Below are positions 25,582 to 34,538 of a stretch of 64,000 bases of DNA, piece after piece (position 1 is the first letter of the stretch; every line of letters starts with the position of its first letter). The position numbers and the translations under genes were made by a program. The stretch is from Mycobacterium shimoidei (GTDB taxonomy: Bacteria; Actinomycetota; Actinomycetes; Mycobacteriales; Mycobacteriaceae). The notes beneath the pieces are model-generated. The model worked only from the letters and a program-made list of their open reading frames with translations. It had not been told where the DNA came from and made no database searches. Where the stretch lies: contig LQPU01000028.1 in the NCBI GenBank assembly GCA_002101905.1, positions 186,001 to 250,000 on the forward strand, given 5' to 3'.

Positions 25582-26424
25582 GTGACTACACCTGCGACTC
25601 TCTCCGAAGCCGCGATCGGCACCGCATTGCCTCCGACGACGCACCGCTGGACACCGACCGATGTCATCCTCTACGCCCTCGGCGTCGGAGCACGTCCGCC
25701 AGGGGAGCGCCACCTGCTCGACGAACACGTCGGTCCTGCCGTGTTGCCGACCTACGCGTTGGTCGCCAACTGGTGGGCGGTCAAGGATCTGCGCGCGGTA
25801 CTCGACGTCGGATCGTCTGCGATCGTGCACGCGGCGCAGTCCCTACATCTCGAGCGACCGGTCACCGCCAGCGGCGAGGTCACCGTCGCCGCGGAGGTGA
25901 CCGCACTGTGGGACACGGGCAAGCATGCGGCCATCGAGGTGACGTCGACGGGCATCGACGGCGATGGCACCCTCTTTCGGGCGTCCTCACAAACCATGGT
26001 GCTCGGCGCGGGTGGTTTCGGCGGGACCCGCCCGCCGGCGGCGGCCCCGGCACCGCAGAGCGCCCCTGACGGGGTCTGGACGGACGCGGTTCGTCCGGAG
26101 CAGGCGGCGATCTACCGGCTCAGCGGTGACCGCAATCCACTGCACATCGACCCCGCTGCGGCCCGCAGATTCGGCTTCGACGATGTGTTTCTGCACGGCC
26201 TTTGCACGCTGGGTTTCGCGGCCCGGGCACTGATCAATGTTATCGGTGGTGAAGATCCGGCGGCGCTGACCTCCATCAGCTGCCGCTTCGCCAAACCGGT
26301 GAGGCTGGCGTCCGAGCTCCGCACGGAGATCTGGCGCGATGGCGCGGGACGTGTTCGGTTCCGGACTTTGCAAGGTGATGTTGTTTCGCTCAGTTCGGGC
26401 ACAGCGACGTTGGCAGGATGTTGA
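25582..26424 (+). CDS. MaoC-like 2-enoyl-CoA hydratase (hydratase 2, double hotdog)
   Basis: 280 residues from a GTG with AGGAGG closely upstream. The N-terminal hotdog has lost its motif (TPTDVILYALGVGA). The C-terminal hotdog has the hydratase-2 signature YRLSGDRNPLHIDPAAA with Asp and His in place, followed by FLHGLCTLGFAARAL. This layout matches the two-domain R-specific enoyl-CoA hydratases such as ChsH-type and peroxisomal MFE-2 hydratases. It hydrates a trans-2-enoyl-CoA, giving the substrate for the thiolase-like/DUF35 pair encoded divergently. Confidence 0.9.
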   Translation: MTTPATLSEAAIGTALPPTTHRWTPTDVILYALGVGARPPGERHLLDEHVGPAVLPTYALVANWWAVKDLRAVLDVGSSAIVHAAQSLHLERPVTASGEVTVAAEVTALWDTGKHAAIEVTSTGIDGDGTLFRASSQTMVLGAGGFGGTRPPAAAPAPQSAPDGVWTDAVRPEQAAIYRLSGDRNPLHIDPAAARRFGFDDVFLHGLCTLGFAARALINVIGGEDPAALTSISCRFAKPVRLASELRTEIWRDGAGRVRFRTLQGDVVSLSSGTATLAGC

Positions 26425-27062
26425 GGATGGATCAACGTCGCGCGCGGGGTCGGCGCAACCGGGAGGCGCTCGTCGCGGCCGCCATCGAACTGTTCACCGC
26501 CAACGGCTACGAGCAGACCACCGTCGAACAGATCGCCGAGGTAGCGGGCGTGGCCCCGCGAACGTTCTTCCACCACTTCGCTGCGAAGGAAGACATCCTC
26601 TTTCACGGCTACGCCGACCGCCTCGCGGAAGCCACCCGCCGGTTTCGCGCTGCGCGCAGCGCTTCGCTGTGGAACGCACTGGCCGAGGCCTCAGAGGCGG
26701 TCGCCACGGCTATCACCGAGAACCCTGACATCTTCTTGGTTCGGGCCAGGATGTACGGCGATCTTCCTGCGCTACGCGCCACCATGCTGCGCATCAACGA
26801 CGATTGGATCGACCAGATGACGACTGAAGTCGCGCGGTGGCTGGACACCGACGCCGCGGCCGATGTGCGCCCGCGTCTGGCGGCCACCATGATCAACGGC
26901 GCCAACCGGGCCGCGATCGATCTGTGGGTGTCCGGCGACGGGGCGGACGACCTGGTCGCCATGATGGCCGACGCCGTCGGCCTGGTGCGTCCGACGATCG
27001 ACCGGATCGAGCGCGAGGCCAAGAACAATCGCAGCCCCTATCGGAGTCGCAGTGTCAGCTGA
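26418..27062 (+). CDS. TetR-family transcriptional regulator
   Basis: 214 residues; starts at 26418 (overlapping the MaoC stop) and 26427 are both possible. The N-terminal helix-turn-helix is NREALVAAAIELFTANGYEQ with TVEQIAEVAGVAPRTFFHHF, ending in the typical FAAKEDILF. The ligand domain shows no recognisable specificity. It lies in an operon with a MaoC hydratase and an SDR. The palindrome at 25508-25536 is the likely operator, so the protein may control both divergent operons in response to a CoA intermediate. Confidence 0.92.
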   Translation: MLRMDQRRARGRRNREALVAAAIELFTANGYEQTTVEQIAEVAGVAPRTFFHHFAAKEDILFHGYADRLAEATRRFRAARSASLWNALAEASEAVATAITENPDIFLVRARMYGDLPALRATMLRINDDWIDQMTTEVARWLDTDAAADVRPRLAATMINGANRAAIDLWVSGDGADDLVAMMADAVGLVRPTIDRIEREAKNNRSPYRSRSVS

Positions 27063-27801
27063 GCCGCAACCGGTCGCGGTGGTGACCGGCGGAGCGCGTG
27101 GCATCGGGGAGGCGATCGCCGCAGCATTGATCGAGGCGGGGTACCTCACGGCCGTCGTCGACGTCAACGAGAAGGCGATCGCGCGGGCACAGGCCACTGA
27201 AGCGGCGCGGGACGGCCGACTGGTCCCGCTGCATCTGTCGATCACCGACCGACAGGCGGTCGAGCGGGCGATGGGCGAGCTGGCCGCCACACACGGGCCG
27301 ATCCGGGCCCTGGTCAACAACGCTGGAATGACGCTGCCGGGCACCTTTCTCGATCAGACCGACGACGACTGGGACCGCATCGTCGACGTCAATCTCAAGG
27401 GCCCGTTTGTGATTTCGCAGGTAGTGGCCCGTCAGATGGTGCAGGAGAAGAAGGGGTCGATCGTCAACGTCAGTTCGGTGTCGGCACACGGTGTGCGGAC
27501 CGGCCCGCCGGCGTACGCGGCGGCGAAAGCGGGTGTCGAGGGCCTCAGCCGGCTGATGGCGGTGCAGTTGGGTCCGCTGGGCATCAGGGTCAACACAGTG
27601 GTGGTCGGCACCACCGCCACGCCGTGGCTGCTGTCCCGCAAGACCGACGAGGAGCTCGACGACATGCGCGGCTCGAACCTGCTGGGACGTCTCGGTGAAC
27701 CCGAGGACGTCGCGCACACGGTGGCGTTCCTGTGCTCGGCCGCGGCCAAACACCTCACCGGTCAGCTCATCTCGGTCTCGGGTGGGCAATGGATGCCGTA
27801 G
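27052..27801 (+). CDS. Short-chain dehydrogenase/reductase (FabG-like)
   Basis: 249 residues from a GTG that overlaps the TetR end by 11 bp. The cofactor motif is TGGARGIG near residue 13, and the Asp in VVDVNEKAI favours NAD(H). Catalysis uses Ser in VNVSSVSAHG and Tyr-Lys in PAYAAAKAG. The end LTGQLISVSGGQWMP is FabG-like. It probably oxidises the 3-hydroxyacyl-CoA formed by the MaoC hydratase two genes upstream. Confidence 0.92.
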   Translation: MSAEPQPVAVVTGGARGIGEAIAAALIEAGYLTAVVDVNEKAIARAQATEAARDGRLVPLHLSITDRQAVERAMGELAATHGPIRALVNNAGMTLPGTFLDQTDDDWDRIVDVNLKGPFVISQVVARQMVQEKKGSIVNVSSVSAHGVRTGPPAYAAAKAGVEGLSRLMAVQLGPLGIRVNTVVVGTTATPWLLSRKTDEELDDMRGSNLLGRLGEPEDVAHTVAFLCSAAAKHLTGQLISVSGGQWMP

Positions 27802-27822
27802 CCGACGACAGAACGATGAAAC

Positions 27823-27839
27823 ACAGACTGCTAGTCTGT
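27823..27839. promoter_or_regulatory. Perfect 17-bp palindrome upstream of crotonase operon
   Basis: ACAGACT-GCT-AGTCTGT has 7-bp perfect arms in the 73-bp gap between the SDR and the next gene. It is 36 bp before the ATG, so it could be an operator overlapping the promoter or an mRNA hairpin. It differs in sequence from the 25508-25536 palindrome. Confidence 0.5.
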
Positions 27840-27874
27840 TTAACACCGTGTGCGCCTCGAGCCCAGGGGATACG

Positions 27875-28642
27875 ATGGATCTGAAAAGGATTCTGTTCGA
27901 CGTCAGCGACCACGTCGCCACGATCACCATCAACCGCCCTGAGCGGCTCAACGCCACCGACGACCTGACCCGCACGGAACTGGCATGGGCGTGGGGTCGG
28001 GTACGCGACGACTCAGACATCCGGGTGGCGATCATCACGGGTGCAGGCGACCGAGCTTTCTGCGCGGGACAGGACATCCGCGCCACCGCCGAGGGCGGAA
28101 TTCGCAACAAGGTCCCCGGGTCTCGGCTGCACCACAACGTGTGGAAGCCGGTAATCTGCGCCCTCAACGGGATGGCGGTCGGTGGGGCGCTACACCAGGT
28201 GGCCGATGCCGACCTGATCATCGCCGCCGAGCATGCAGAACTGATCGACACGCACTTGCAGGTCGGTAACGTGTTCGCGCTCGAAGCCGCGGTGCTGCTG
28301 CGGCGCATGCCGCTGTCGATGGTGATGCAACTGGCGCTGCTGACCGAGGACGGCCGCATCACCGCGCAGCGTGGGTACGAGATCGGTCTGATCAACGAGG
28401 TGGTGCCCGCGGACCGACTGCAGGAGCGGGCCCGCGAGATCGCATTGGCCATCACTAAGTTGTCGCCGGCGACCGTGCAGGCGTCGATCAAAGCGATGTG
28501 GACCAGCCTGGACGTCGGCCTGCACGCCGCGCACGACGTGGCCTACCGCTACGTGCTGCAGCACCAGATGACCCACCCCGACTATCGCGAGGGAATGGTC
28601 GCGTTCGCCGAGAAGCGGGAACCGCGCTGGGTGGTCGAATGA
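27875..28642 (+). CDS. Enoyl-CoA hydratase/isomerase family protein
   Basis: 255 residues. The ATG at 27875 follows AGGGGAT. Crotonase features are VATITINRPERLNATD, the oxyanion-hole DRAFCAGQDIRATA and LNGMAVGGALHQVA. The THLQVGNVFALEAAVLLRR segment replaces the catalytic Glu-Gly-Gly, so the reaction may not be hydration. It overlaps the next ligase gene by 4 bp. The C-terminal AFAEKREPRWVVE is standard. Confidence 0.88.
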   Translation: MDLKRILFDVSDHVATITINRPERLNATDDLTRTELAWAWGRVRDDSDIRVAIITGAGDRAFCAGQDIRATAEGGIRNKVPGSRLHHNVWKPVICALNGMAVGGALHQVADADLIIAAEHAELIDTHLQVGNVFALEAAVLLRRMPLSMVMQLALLTEDGRITAQRGYEIGLINEVVPADRLQERAREIALAITKLSPATVQASIKAMWTSLDVGLHAAHDVAYRYVLQHQMTHPDYREGMVAFAEKREPRWVVE

Positions 28643-30306
28643 CGTCGATGCCGTTGACCACACCGGTATTTCGATACGACCCGCTCCCCTACGACGCGGT
28701 GTTACCCGCGATGCTGGCCGCCGTCGCCGGCGCTCACGGCGCGAACGACCTGGTGGTCACCGCGACCGCAGACGGCGCCGTGGAACGAATAACCTACGCC
28801 GACGCCGAGATCCGTGCCGCGGACATGGCAGCCCGGCTATTCGCCGCGGGCGTCACCAAGGGTGTTCGCGTCGGCATACTCGCCCCCAACGGTGCCGATT
28901 TCGTCACGGCATTCCTGGCGGTTGCCCGGATAGGCGCCGTCGCGGTACCGATCAACACCTTCTACCAGCCCGCCGAGTTGCACTGGGTGCTGCGAGACGC
29001 CGATATCCACACCCTGCTGGCCGTCGAGACGCTGCTCGGCCGCGACATGCTCGACCGGATCGGGGCCGCTGCCGGCGAGTGGCAGGTGGTCAATGGACAA
29101 CTGCGCATCGAGCGACTTCCTCAGTTGCGCAATGTTCTTCCACTCGGCGTTTTTCCGCTCCGAGCCACCCGCCGCGAGTGGCCGAGCGCGTGGCCCGACC
29201 CCGTTCCGCAAAGCTTCCTGAAGGCGTGCGAAGCGACGGTGCGGGCCGCGGATGACCTGCTGGTCATCTACACGTCGGGCAGCACGTCTAACCCGAAGGG
29301 CATCATTCACACCCACCGCACGGCGATCACCCATTCCCGGTTCATCGCCACGGCCCACGACTGGGACCACAGCGACCGCATCTATGTGCCGATGGTTTTC
29401 TTCTGGGTCGCGGGGCTGGTTTTCGGATTCCTCGGCCCCATGCAGGTCGGCGCCACGATCCTCACCGAGCACAAGTTCGACGCGGGCACGGCGTTGCGGC
29501 TTCTGGAAAGCGAAAAAGCCACCTACACCACAGGATTCCCCCATATCGGTCCTGCTCTGGCCAATCACCCCGACTTCGCGTCCACCGACCTGTCGAATCT
29601 GCGCGAAGGCTACCAGCAGGTGCTGCTGGCACCCGAGCGGCGCGCGCCCGATCCGTCGTTGCGGGTGGCACAGCTCGGGATGACCGAGACCTGTAGTTCG
29701 CACACCTGGTGGCCGCCGCACCATCAGGTGCCCGACTCCAAACGGGGTTCGTTGGGAGTCGCCGCGCCGGGCTACGAGCACAAGATCGTCGACGACGCCG
29801 GCAACGAGGTGCCCAACGGCGTCACCGGCGAGATCTGCGTACGTGGTATGGCGATGATGCGCGGAATGGTGGGCAAGCACTGGTACGAGGTGGTGGACCG
29901 CGACGGTTGGTTACACACCAAGGACGCCGGCTACCGCGACGACGACGGCCACCTGTATTTCGCGGGTCGCCTCGACGAGATGATCAAGACGTCGGGCACC
30001 AACGTCGCGCCGATGGAGGTCGAGGCCGCGCTGCGACGCATCGAGGCGGTACGCATCGCCTACGTCGTAGGACTCCCCGATCCCGACAAGGGTGCGATCG
30101 TCAGCGCTGCAGTGGTGCTCAACGAGGGATACACGGCGTCGGCTGACGAGCTGGTGGCAGAGTGCCGCCGGCGGCTCGCGGCCTACAAGGTGCCGAAGAA
30201 ATGGGTGATCCTGTCGGATCATCCCGGCCGCCTGCCGTACACCACCACCAACAAGATCGATAAGGCACGGTTGACGGAACTGATGGCGACGGGAGAACTC
30301 TCGTGA
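28639..30306 (+). CDS. AMP-dependent acyl-CoA synthetase/ligase
   Basis: 555 residues. The P-loop is IYTSGSTSNPKGIIHTH. The A5-like motif is LGMTETCSSHTWW; the A8 hinge lies around KDAGYRDDDGHLYFAGRLDEM, and the A10 lysine is in LPYTTTNKIDKARL. The insert around residues 140-190, between the substrate and nucleotide parts, is longer than usual. The ATG overlaps the crotonase stop by 4 bp, and the stop overlaps the SnoaL gene by 4 bp. It activates a carboxylate, giving the island a second entry or re-entry point into CoA metabolism. Confidence 0.92.
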   Translation: MTSMPLTTPVFRYDPLPYDAVLPAMLAAVAGAHGANDLVVTATADGAVERITYADAEIRAADMAARLFAAGVTKGVRVGILAPNGADFVTAFLAVARIGAVAVPINTFYQPAELHWVLRDADIHTLLAVETLLGRDMLDRIGAAAGEWQVVNGQLRIERLPQLRNVLPLGVFPLRATRREWPSAWPDPVPQSFLKACEATVRAADDLLVIYTSGSTSNPKGIIHTHRTAITHSRFIATAHDWDHSDRIYVPMVFFWVAGLVFGFLGPMQVGATILTEHKFDAGTALRLLESEKATYTTGFPHIGPALANHPDFASTDLSNLREGYQQVLLAPERRAPDPSLRVAQLGMTETCSSHTWWPPHHQVPDSKRGSLGVAAPGYEHKIVDDAGNEVPNGVTGEICVRGMAMMRGMVGKHWYEVVDRDGWLHTKDAGYRDDDGHLYFAGRLDEMIKTSGTNVAPMEVEAALRRIEAVRIAYVVGLPDPDKGAIVSAAVVLNEGYTASADELVAECRRRLAAYKVPKKWVILSDHPGRLPYTTTNKIDKARLTELMATGELS

Positions 30307-30956
30307 CCTCGCTGGCCGACCTCGACGCCCGCATCGAACGACTGGAAGCGCTCGACGAGATCCGCCAGCTCGCAGCGAAGTACGCGGTGGCACTGGACAT
30401 GCGGGATCTCGATGCGCTGGTCAATCTGTTCGTCGACGACGTGAAGGCACCTGGGAAGCAGCGCGGTCGTGCGGCGCTACGTGAGTGGTATGACGCAGAA
30501 CTGCGCCACAACCTGCTGGGCAGTGCGCACGGGGTGCTCGGCCACGTCATCGACATCCACGACTCCGACACCGCTACCGGACTCGTGTACTCCCGCAACG
30601 ACCTCGAGACCGAGTCGGTGTGGGTGATCGAGATGCTGGCCTATCTGGACAGCTACCAGCGTCGGGACGGCCACTGGTACTTCCTCAAACGCACACCGCT
30701 GTTCTGGTACGAATCCGACATCACCGACCCTCCCGTGGGTAGACAGAAGATGCGTTGGCCGGGCAGGCCCCGCCACGACGGAAATCTCCACGACGCGTTT
30801 CCGTCCTGGCAGGACTTCTGGGACGCCGATCCCGGCCGTCGCGATGCACCCGTTCCCGCGCCCGCGCCTGTCGGCGCGTGGCTGCGCACCCTTCGCCGGG
30901 ACAGCCCCGATCCCCGTGTCGACCCCACCGGGCGCACAGACGCAAGAAGCCGATGA
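30303..30956 (+). CDS. SnoaL-like (NTF2-fold) protein
   Basis: 217 residues from a GTG overlapping the ligase stop (GTGA). The N-terminal ARIERLEALDEIRQLAAKYA is clearly similar to the SnoaL protein at 9098. The sheet region is RRDGHWYFLKRTPLFWYES. A C-terminal extension of about 50 residues is rich in Pro, Arg and Asp and looks disordered. Third SnoaL-like protein of the island; likely isomerase or dehydratase. It ends 1 nt before the acyl-CoA dehydrogenase start. Confidence 0.8.
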   Translation: MTSLADLDARIERLEALDEIRQLAAKYAVALDMRDLDALVNLFVDDVKAPGKQRGRAALREWYDAELRHNLLGSAHGVLGHVIDIHDSDTATGLVYSRNDLETESVWVIEMLAYLDSYQRRDGHWYFLKRTPLFWYESDITDPPVGRQKMRWPGRPRHDGNLHDAFPSWQDFWDADPGRRDAPVPAPAPVGAWLRTLRRDSPDPRVDPTGRTDARSR

Positions 30957-30957
30957 G

Positions 30958-32085
30958 ATGTCAGACATTCCAGACGGTTTCGCGACTACCGATGAACAGG
31001 ACCAGCTGCGCCGGACGGTGCGCACGTTCTTAGAGCTGAAGTCGCCCGCGCACGAAGTACGCCGAATCATGGAGACCCCCGAAGGCTACGACCGCGAGGT
31101 GTGGCGCCAGATGGCCGACCAACTCGGGCTTCAAGGGTTGGCCATACCGGAGGAATTCGGCGGAAGCGGTTTCGGCTACCCCGAACTGGGTGTGGTCCTC
31201 GAAGAGGCCGGCCGCGCGCTGCTGCCCGGCCCGTTCTTTGGCTCCGTCGTGCTGGCCGGCGGTGCCCTGATGTGTTGCGACGACGATGCCGCCAAGTCAC
31301 GGTATCTGCACCGCATTGCGACGGGCGAGACCATCGCGGCGCTGGCGCTGACCGAGCAGTCAGGTCGATGGAGCGCCGACGCGGTCCAGACCAGTGCGCG
31401 TCAGGACGGCGCACGTTGGATCATCAACGGCAGCAAGACATTCGTGTTGGATGGTCACGTCGCCGACCTGCTGCTGGTCGTGGCGCGGACGCTTACCGGC
31501 ATCTCGCTGTTCGCGGTTGACCACACCGATGGACTGACCCGACGGATGCTGTCGACGCTGGACCAGACGCGGCGTCAGGCCCGCGTCGACTTCGTGGACA
31601 CCCCGGCCGAATTGATCGGCGCCGAGGGGCAAGCATGGCACGCGTTGTCGCACACCCTCGACATCGCGGCCGCCTGCCTGGCGCTGGAGCAGGTCGGCGG
31701 CGCGCAGTGGTGCCTGGAGATCGCCGTCGACCACGCGAAAACCCGCCACCAATTCGGCAGGCCCATCGGCTCGTTTCAGGCGATTCGCCACAAATGCGCC
31801 GACATGATGCTCGAAATCGAGTGTGCCCGAGGCGCGGCGCAGTACGCCGTACACACCGCCGCGCAGCACATGGACGAACTCCCCGCGGCTGCGTCGCTGG
31901 CCAAGGCGTACTGCTCGGACGTCTACACCAAGGCCGCCGCGGCGAATATCCAGATTCACGGCGGGATCGGTTTCACCTGGGAGCACCTCGCGCACATGTA
32001 TTTCAAGCGGGCGAAGTCATCCGAGCATCTTCTGGGCGACGCCGCATACCACCGCGGCCTGCTCGCCGACCGCGTCGGGATCTAG
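30958..32085 (+). CDS. Acyl-CoA dehydrogenase, TWEH-type subunit
   Basis: 375 residues from the ATG at 30958. The C-terminal helices contain TRHQFGRPIGSFQAIRHKCA and IQIHGGIGFTWEHLAHMYFKRA, the signature of FadE28/FadE27-like subunits. The FAD loop is weak (LTEQSGRWSADAVQTSARQD), lacking the canonical SEPEAGSD. This suggests it needs a partner that binds FAD, such as the protein at 15074, or pairs with one encoded elsewhere. Its stop overlaps the convergent SDR gene by 4 bp. Confidence 0.88.
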   Translation: MSDIPDGFATTDEQDQLRRTVRTFLELKSPAHEVRRIMETPEGYDREVWRQMADQLGLQGLAIPEEFGGSGFGYPELGVVLEEAGRALLPGPFFGSVVLAGGALMCCDDDAAKSRYLHRIATGETIAALALTEQSGRWSADAVQTSARQDGARWIINGSKTFVLDGHVADLLLVVARTLTGISLFAVDHTDGLTRRMLSTLDQTRRQARVDFVDTPAELIGAEGQAWHALSHTLDIAAACLALEQVGGAQWCLEIAVDHAKTRHQFGRPIGSFQAIRHKCADMMLEIECARGAAQYAVHTAAQHMDELPAAASLAKAYCSDVYTKAAAANIQIHGGIGFTWEHLAHMYFKRAKSSEHLLGDAAYHRGLLADRVGI

Positions 32086-32930
32086 AAGTCCGTCCCGCCG
32101 TCGATGTTGATCGCGGCACCGGTCATATACGCCGCCCGGTCGCTCAGCAGGAACGCGATCAACTCCCCGGCTTCATGCGGGCGTCCGCCGCGGTCGAGCG
32201 CCACCCGCATGTTCCAGGCGGGATTGCTGGACAGGTGGGTGTAGATGGCGTCTTCCTCCGGAACGTTGTATTCCGCTGCTCGCTGCGCACGAATGAAGTC
32301 GTTCACCTCGGTGTCGAATAGTCCCGGGCAGACGGTGTTCACCCGGATTCCGTCTGGCCCATGGGTTTTCGCCAGGATCTTAGACAGCGTGAGGACGGCG
32401 GCCTTGAGCGCGTTGTACGGCGGGATCAGGATCTTCGGCGTCCGCACCGAATATGCCGCCGTCGTCACCACCGTTCCGCCGCCGTTGCGTTGCAGGTGGG
32501 GAATGATCGCGCGGCAGGAGCGCACCGTCGCCATCAGAATCATCTGGTAGTACCAGTCCCACGATTCGTCGGCGTGCTCGAGGAACGGGCCCTGCTGCTT
32601 CATCGGGCCGGCCGTCACGGCCAGGCCGCGCAGTGGGCCGAGCCGGTCGGCGGCGTCGTCTATGGCGCGTTGCACGCCGTCGCCGGGCGCGGCGGCGTCG
32701 ACGCTGATCCCCACGGCGCGAACGCTGTGCTGCTCGGACAACCGTGCGGCCTTATCGGCTGCGCGGTCACCATCGCGGGCCAGCAGCGCCACGTTGGCGC
32801 CGTCACGGGCGAGCTGCTCAGCGGCCGCGAAACCCATGCCGGTCGTTCCGCCGACGATGACGAAGTTGCGGCCACTCAGCCCGAGGTCCGCCTCACGCCT
32901 CCCTCGCCATCTTGAGACTTCACGCGCCAC
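32082..32930 (-). CDS. Short-chain dehydrogenase/reductase
   Basis: 282 residues if the GTG at 32930 is used; the start is not certain because the first 18 residues are not SDR-like and no good ribosome-binding site is visible. The cofactor motif is VGGTTGMGFAAA, a variant of TGxxxGxG, and the Tyr-Lys pair is in PPYNALKAAVLTL. The end YMTGAAINIDGGTDF is normal. Catalytic Ser is less clear (VTTAAYSVRTP has Thr). It diverges from a TetR gene across about 155 bp. Confidence 0.87.
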   Translation of the reverse strand: MAREVSRWRGRREADLGLSGRNFVIVGGTTGMGFAAAEQLARDGANVALLARDGDRAADKAARLSEQHSVRAVGISVDAAAPGDGVQRAIDDAADRLGPLRGLAVTAGPMKQQGPFLEHADESWDWYYQMILMATVRSCRAIIPHLQRNGGGTVVTTAAYSVRTPKILIPPYNALKAAVLTLSKILAKTHGPDGIRVNTVCPGLFDTEVNDFIRAQRAAEYNVPEEDAIYTHLSSNPAWNMRVALDRGGRPHEAGELIAFLLSDRAAYMTGAAINIDGGTDF

Positions 32931-33085
32931 GGAGTGTAACAATTGAATGCTGTGTGTCACTATGACTAGTGGAAGGGTGGGCCTGACGGCGCCGCCACCG
33001 CCGGTGCGCCGGAACGCCTGAACACGATGTGTCACGTAGCATAGACGGGTTAACGACTGCGATATCCGAGCGACGAGGGAGCGAC
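32931..33085. promoter_or_regulatory. Divergent promoter region (SDR / TetR)
   Basis: 155 bp between divergent genes. It contains GTCA-CTA-TGAC (about 32957-32967) and an imperfect TGTCACGTAGCATAGAC stretch near 33029-33046. Either may bind the TetR protein encoded immediately to the right. The TetR gene has a GAGGGAG ribosome-binding site 5 nt before its ATG. Confidence 0.4.
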
Positions 33086-33697
33086 ATGGCTACTAAGCGG
33101 GCCACGGCCGAGCTCGACGAGCAGCAGGAGTCCGACCGCCGAGACCAGATCCTCGAAGCGGCGAATATGTGCTTCTCCCAACTCGGGATCCAGCGCACGA
33201 GCGTGCAGGATGTCGCCAGGGTCGCGAACGTCTCACGAGGCACGGTGTACCGCTACTTCGAGGACCGGACGATTCTGATCGAGGCCGCCATCGAATACGG
33301 CGCCCAGAAGTTCTACCAGGAAGTCGCGGCGGCGATGGCGAAGAAGTCCACACTGGCGGAGAAGCTTGGCGCAATGGCCGAAACCCATGCCAAGATCCTG
33401 CTCGACCACCGGACGCGTAACCGCCTCATGGCCGACGACGCCGAGCTGATGCGGCACATGATCGCCGACGGCGATTCGGCCGTGCGGCGCACGACTGAGT
33501 TTCTCGTGCCCTATGTGCGGGAGGCCCAGGAACGTGGCGAGGTCGGGGCGAGCGTCGACGTGAAGGCAGCCAGTGAATGGCTCGCCAGGATCATCTATTC
33601 GTTCTCGACGGTTAACAAAGCCCAGACCTTCGACATGTCCAAGCCGGCCACCGTGCGCCGCTACGTCGAGAAGTTCGCGGTCAACGGCCTGCGTTAA
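33086..33697 (+). CDS. TetR-family transcriptional regulator
   Basis: 203 residues from the ATG at 33086. The helix-turn-helix is RRDQILEAANMCFSQLGIQR with TSVQDVARVANVSRGTVYRYF, then EDRTILIEAAIEYG. The C-terminal domain resembles the KstR-type arrangement only loosely. The context is SDR genes on either side. It probably regulates the divergent SDR at 32082-32930 and perhaps the downstream SDR/DUF427-thioesterase operon. Confidence 0.92.
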   Translation: MATKRATAELDEQQESDRRDQILEAANMCFSQLGIQRTSVQDVARVANVSRGTVYRYFEDRTILIEAAIEYGAQKFYQEVAAAMAKKSTLAEKLGAMAETHAKILLDHRTRNRLMADDAELMRHMIADGDSAVRRTTEFLVPYVREAQERGEVGASVDVKAASEWLARIIYSFSTVNKAQTFDMSKPATVRRYVEKFAVNGLR

Positions 33698-33714
33698 TCA
33701 CGGGGCAGTAATAC

Positions 33715-33731
33715 ACATTCTGTAATAATGT
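33715..33731. promoter_or_regulatory. Inverted repeat upstream of SDR/DUF427-thioesterase operon
   Basis: ACATT-N7-AATGT in an AT-rich 80-bp gap after the TetR gene. The flanks (ACACATTCTG, AATGTTCTGT) extend the symmetry partly. Its position 49 bp before the SDR ATG fits an operator. Confidence 0.35.
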
Positions 33732-33779
33732 TCTGTCTAGCCCGCCGGGCCGTCAAAGGAGCGTGAAAGCAGACGTGGC

Positions 33780-34538
33780 ATGGGTGAGCTGTCGCTAGCC
33801 GGCAGGAGGGTGGTCGTGGTCGGCGCATCCGCAGGCATCGGGCGTTCCTTCGCCATCCGGGCGGGCAAAGACGGGGCAGAAATGGTACTTGCCGCCCGCC
33901 GCGTCGACAAGCTCGATGAAGTGGCTGCAGAGGCCGGCCGTGGAGTGACGGTGGCCGTGGATGTGCGCAACCCTGCTGATTGCGGACGGCTGGCCGAAGT
34001 GGCTGGAGACGTACTCGGGGAAGTCGACATCCTGTTGATCTCGTCGGGCTACGCACCTTTGAAGATGTTCTCCGACACCGACGCCGGGGACTGGCGAGAT
34101 GTGTTCGAAACCAATGTGATCGGCATGCATGAACTCATTCGTACCCATCTTCCAGTACTCGTACCCACGGCGATCATCGCTGCGCTCTCGTCGGATTCGG
34201 TCCGCCATCCGCATACGGCGCTCGGCGCCTACTCCTCGAGCAAGGCGGCGATGGAGCGCTGCCTGATCTCGTGGCGACTGGAGAAGCCGGGATACCGTTT
34301 TAGCTGTGTGGAGATCAGCGGCACCGTCCCGACCGACTTCACCTCGCAGTTCGACCCCGAACTGCTCGGCACAGCGCTCACAGAATGGCTTGCGCGCGGA
34401 CTTGTCCAAGAGAGCCGGATGACACCCGACGCTGTCGCAGACGTTCTCGCCGGCACCTTCGCGAGCGCCATGGACCATCCCGATGTCGGCCTAGAGTCCC
34501 TCGTAATCAAATCACCGAGCGGGCCGATGCGATCATGA
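33780..34538 (+). CDS. Short-chain dehydrogenase/reductase
   Basis: 252 residues. The cofactor motif is VGASAGIGRSFA; LAARRVDKL after strand 2 suggests NADP(H). The Ser in LSSDSVRHP and Tyr-Lys in GAYSSSKAAMERC are present. The usual C-terminal TGxxxxVDGG loop is absent; instead the protein ends LESLVIKSPSGPMRS, so it belongs to an SDR subgroup outside FabG. The Shine-Dalgarno AAAGGAG is unusually far from the ATG (about 19 nt). The stop overlaps the next ATG by 4 bp. Confidence 0.85.
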   Translation: MGELSLAGRRVVVVGASAGIGRSFAIRAGKDGAEMVLAARRVDKLDEVAAEAGRGVTVAVDVRNPADCGRLAEVAGDVLGEVDILLISSGYAPLKMFSDTDAGDWRDVFETNVIGMHELIRTHLPVLVPTAIIAALSSDSVRHPHTALGAYSSSKAAMERCLISWRLEKPGYRFSCVEISGTVPTDFTSQFDPELLGTALTEWLARGLVQESRMTPDAVADVLAGTFASAMDHPDVGLESLVIKSPSGPMRS

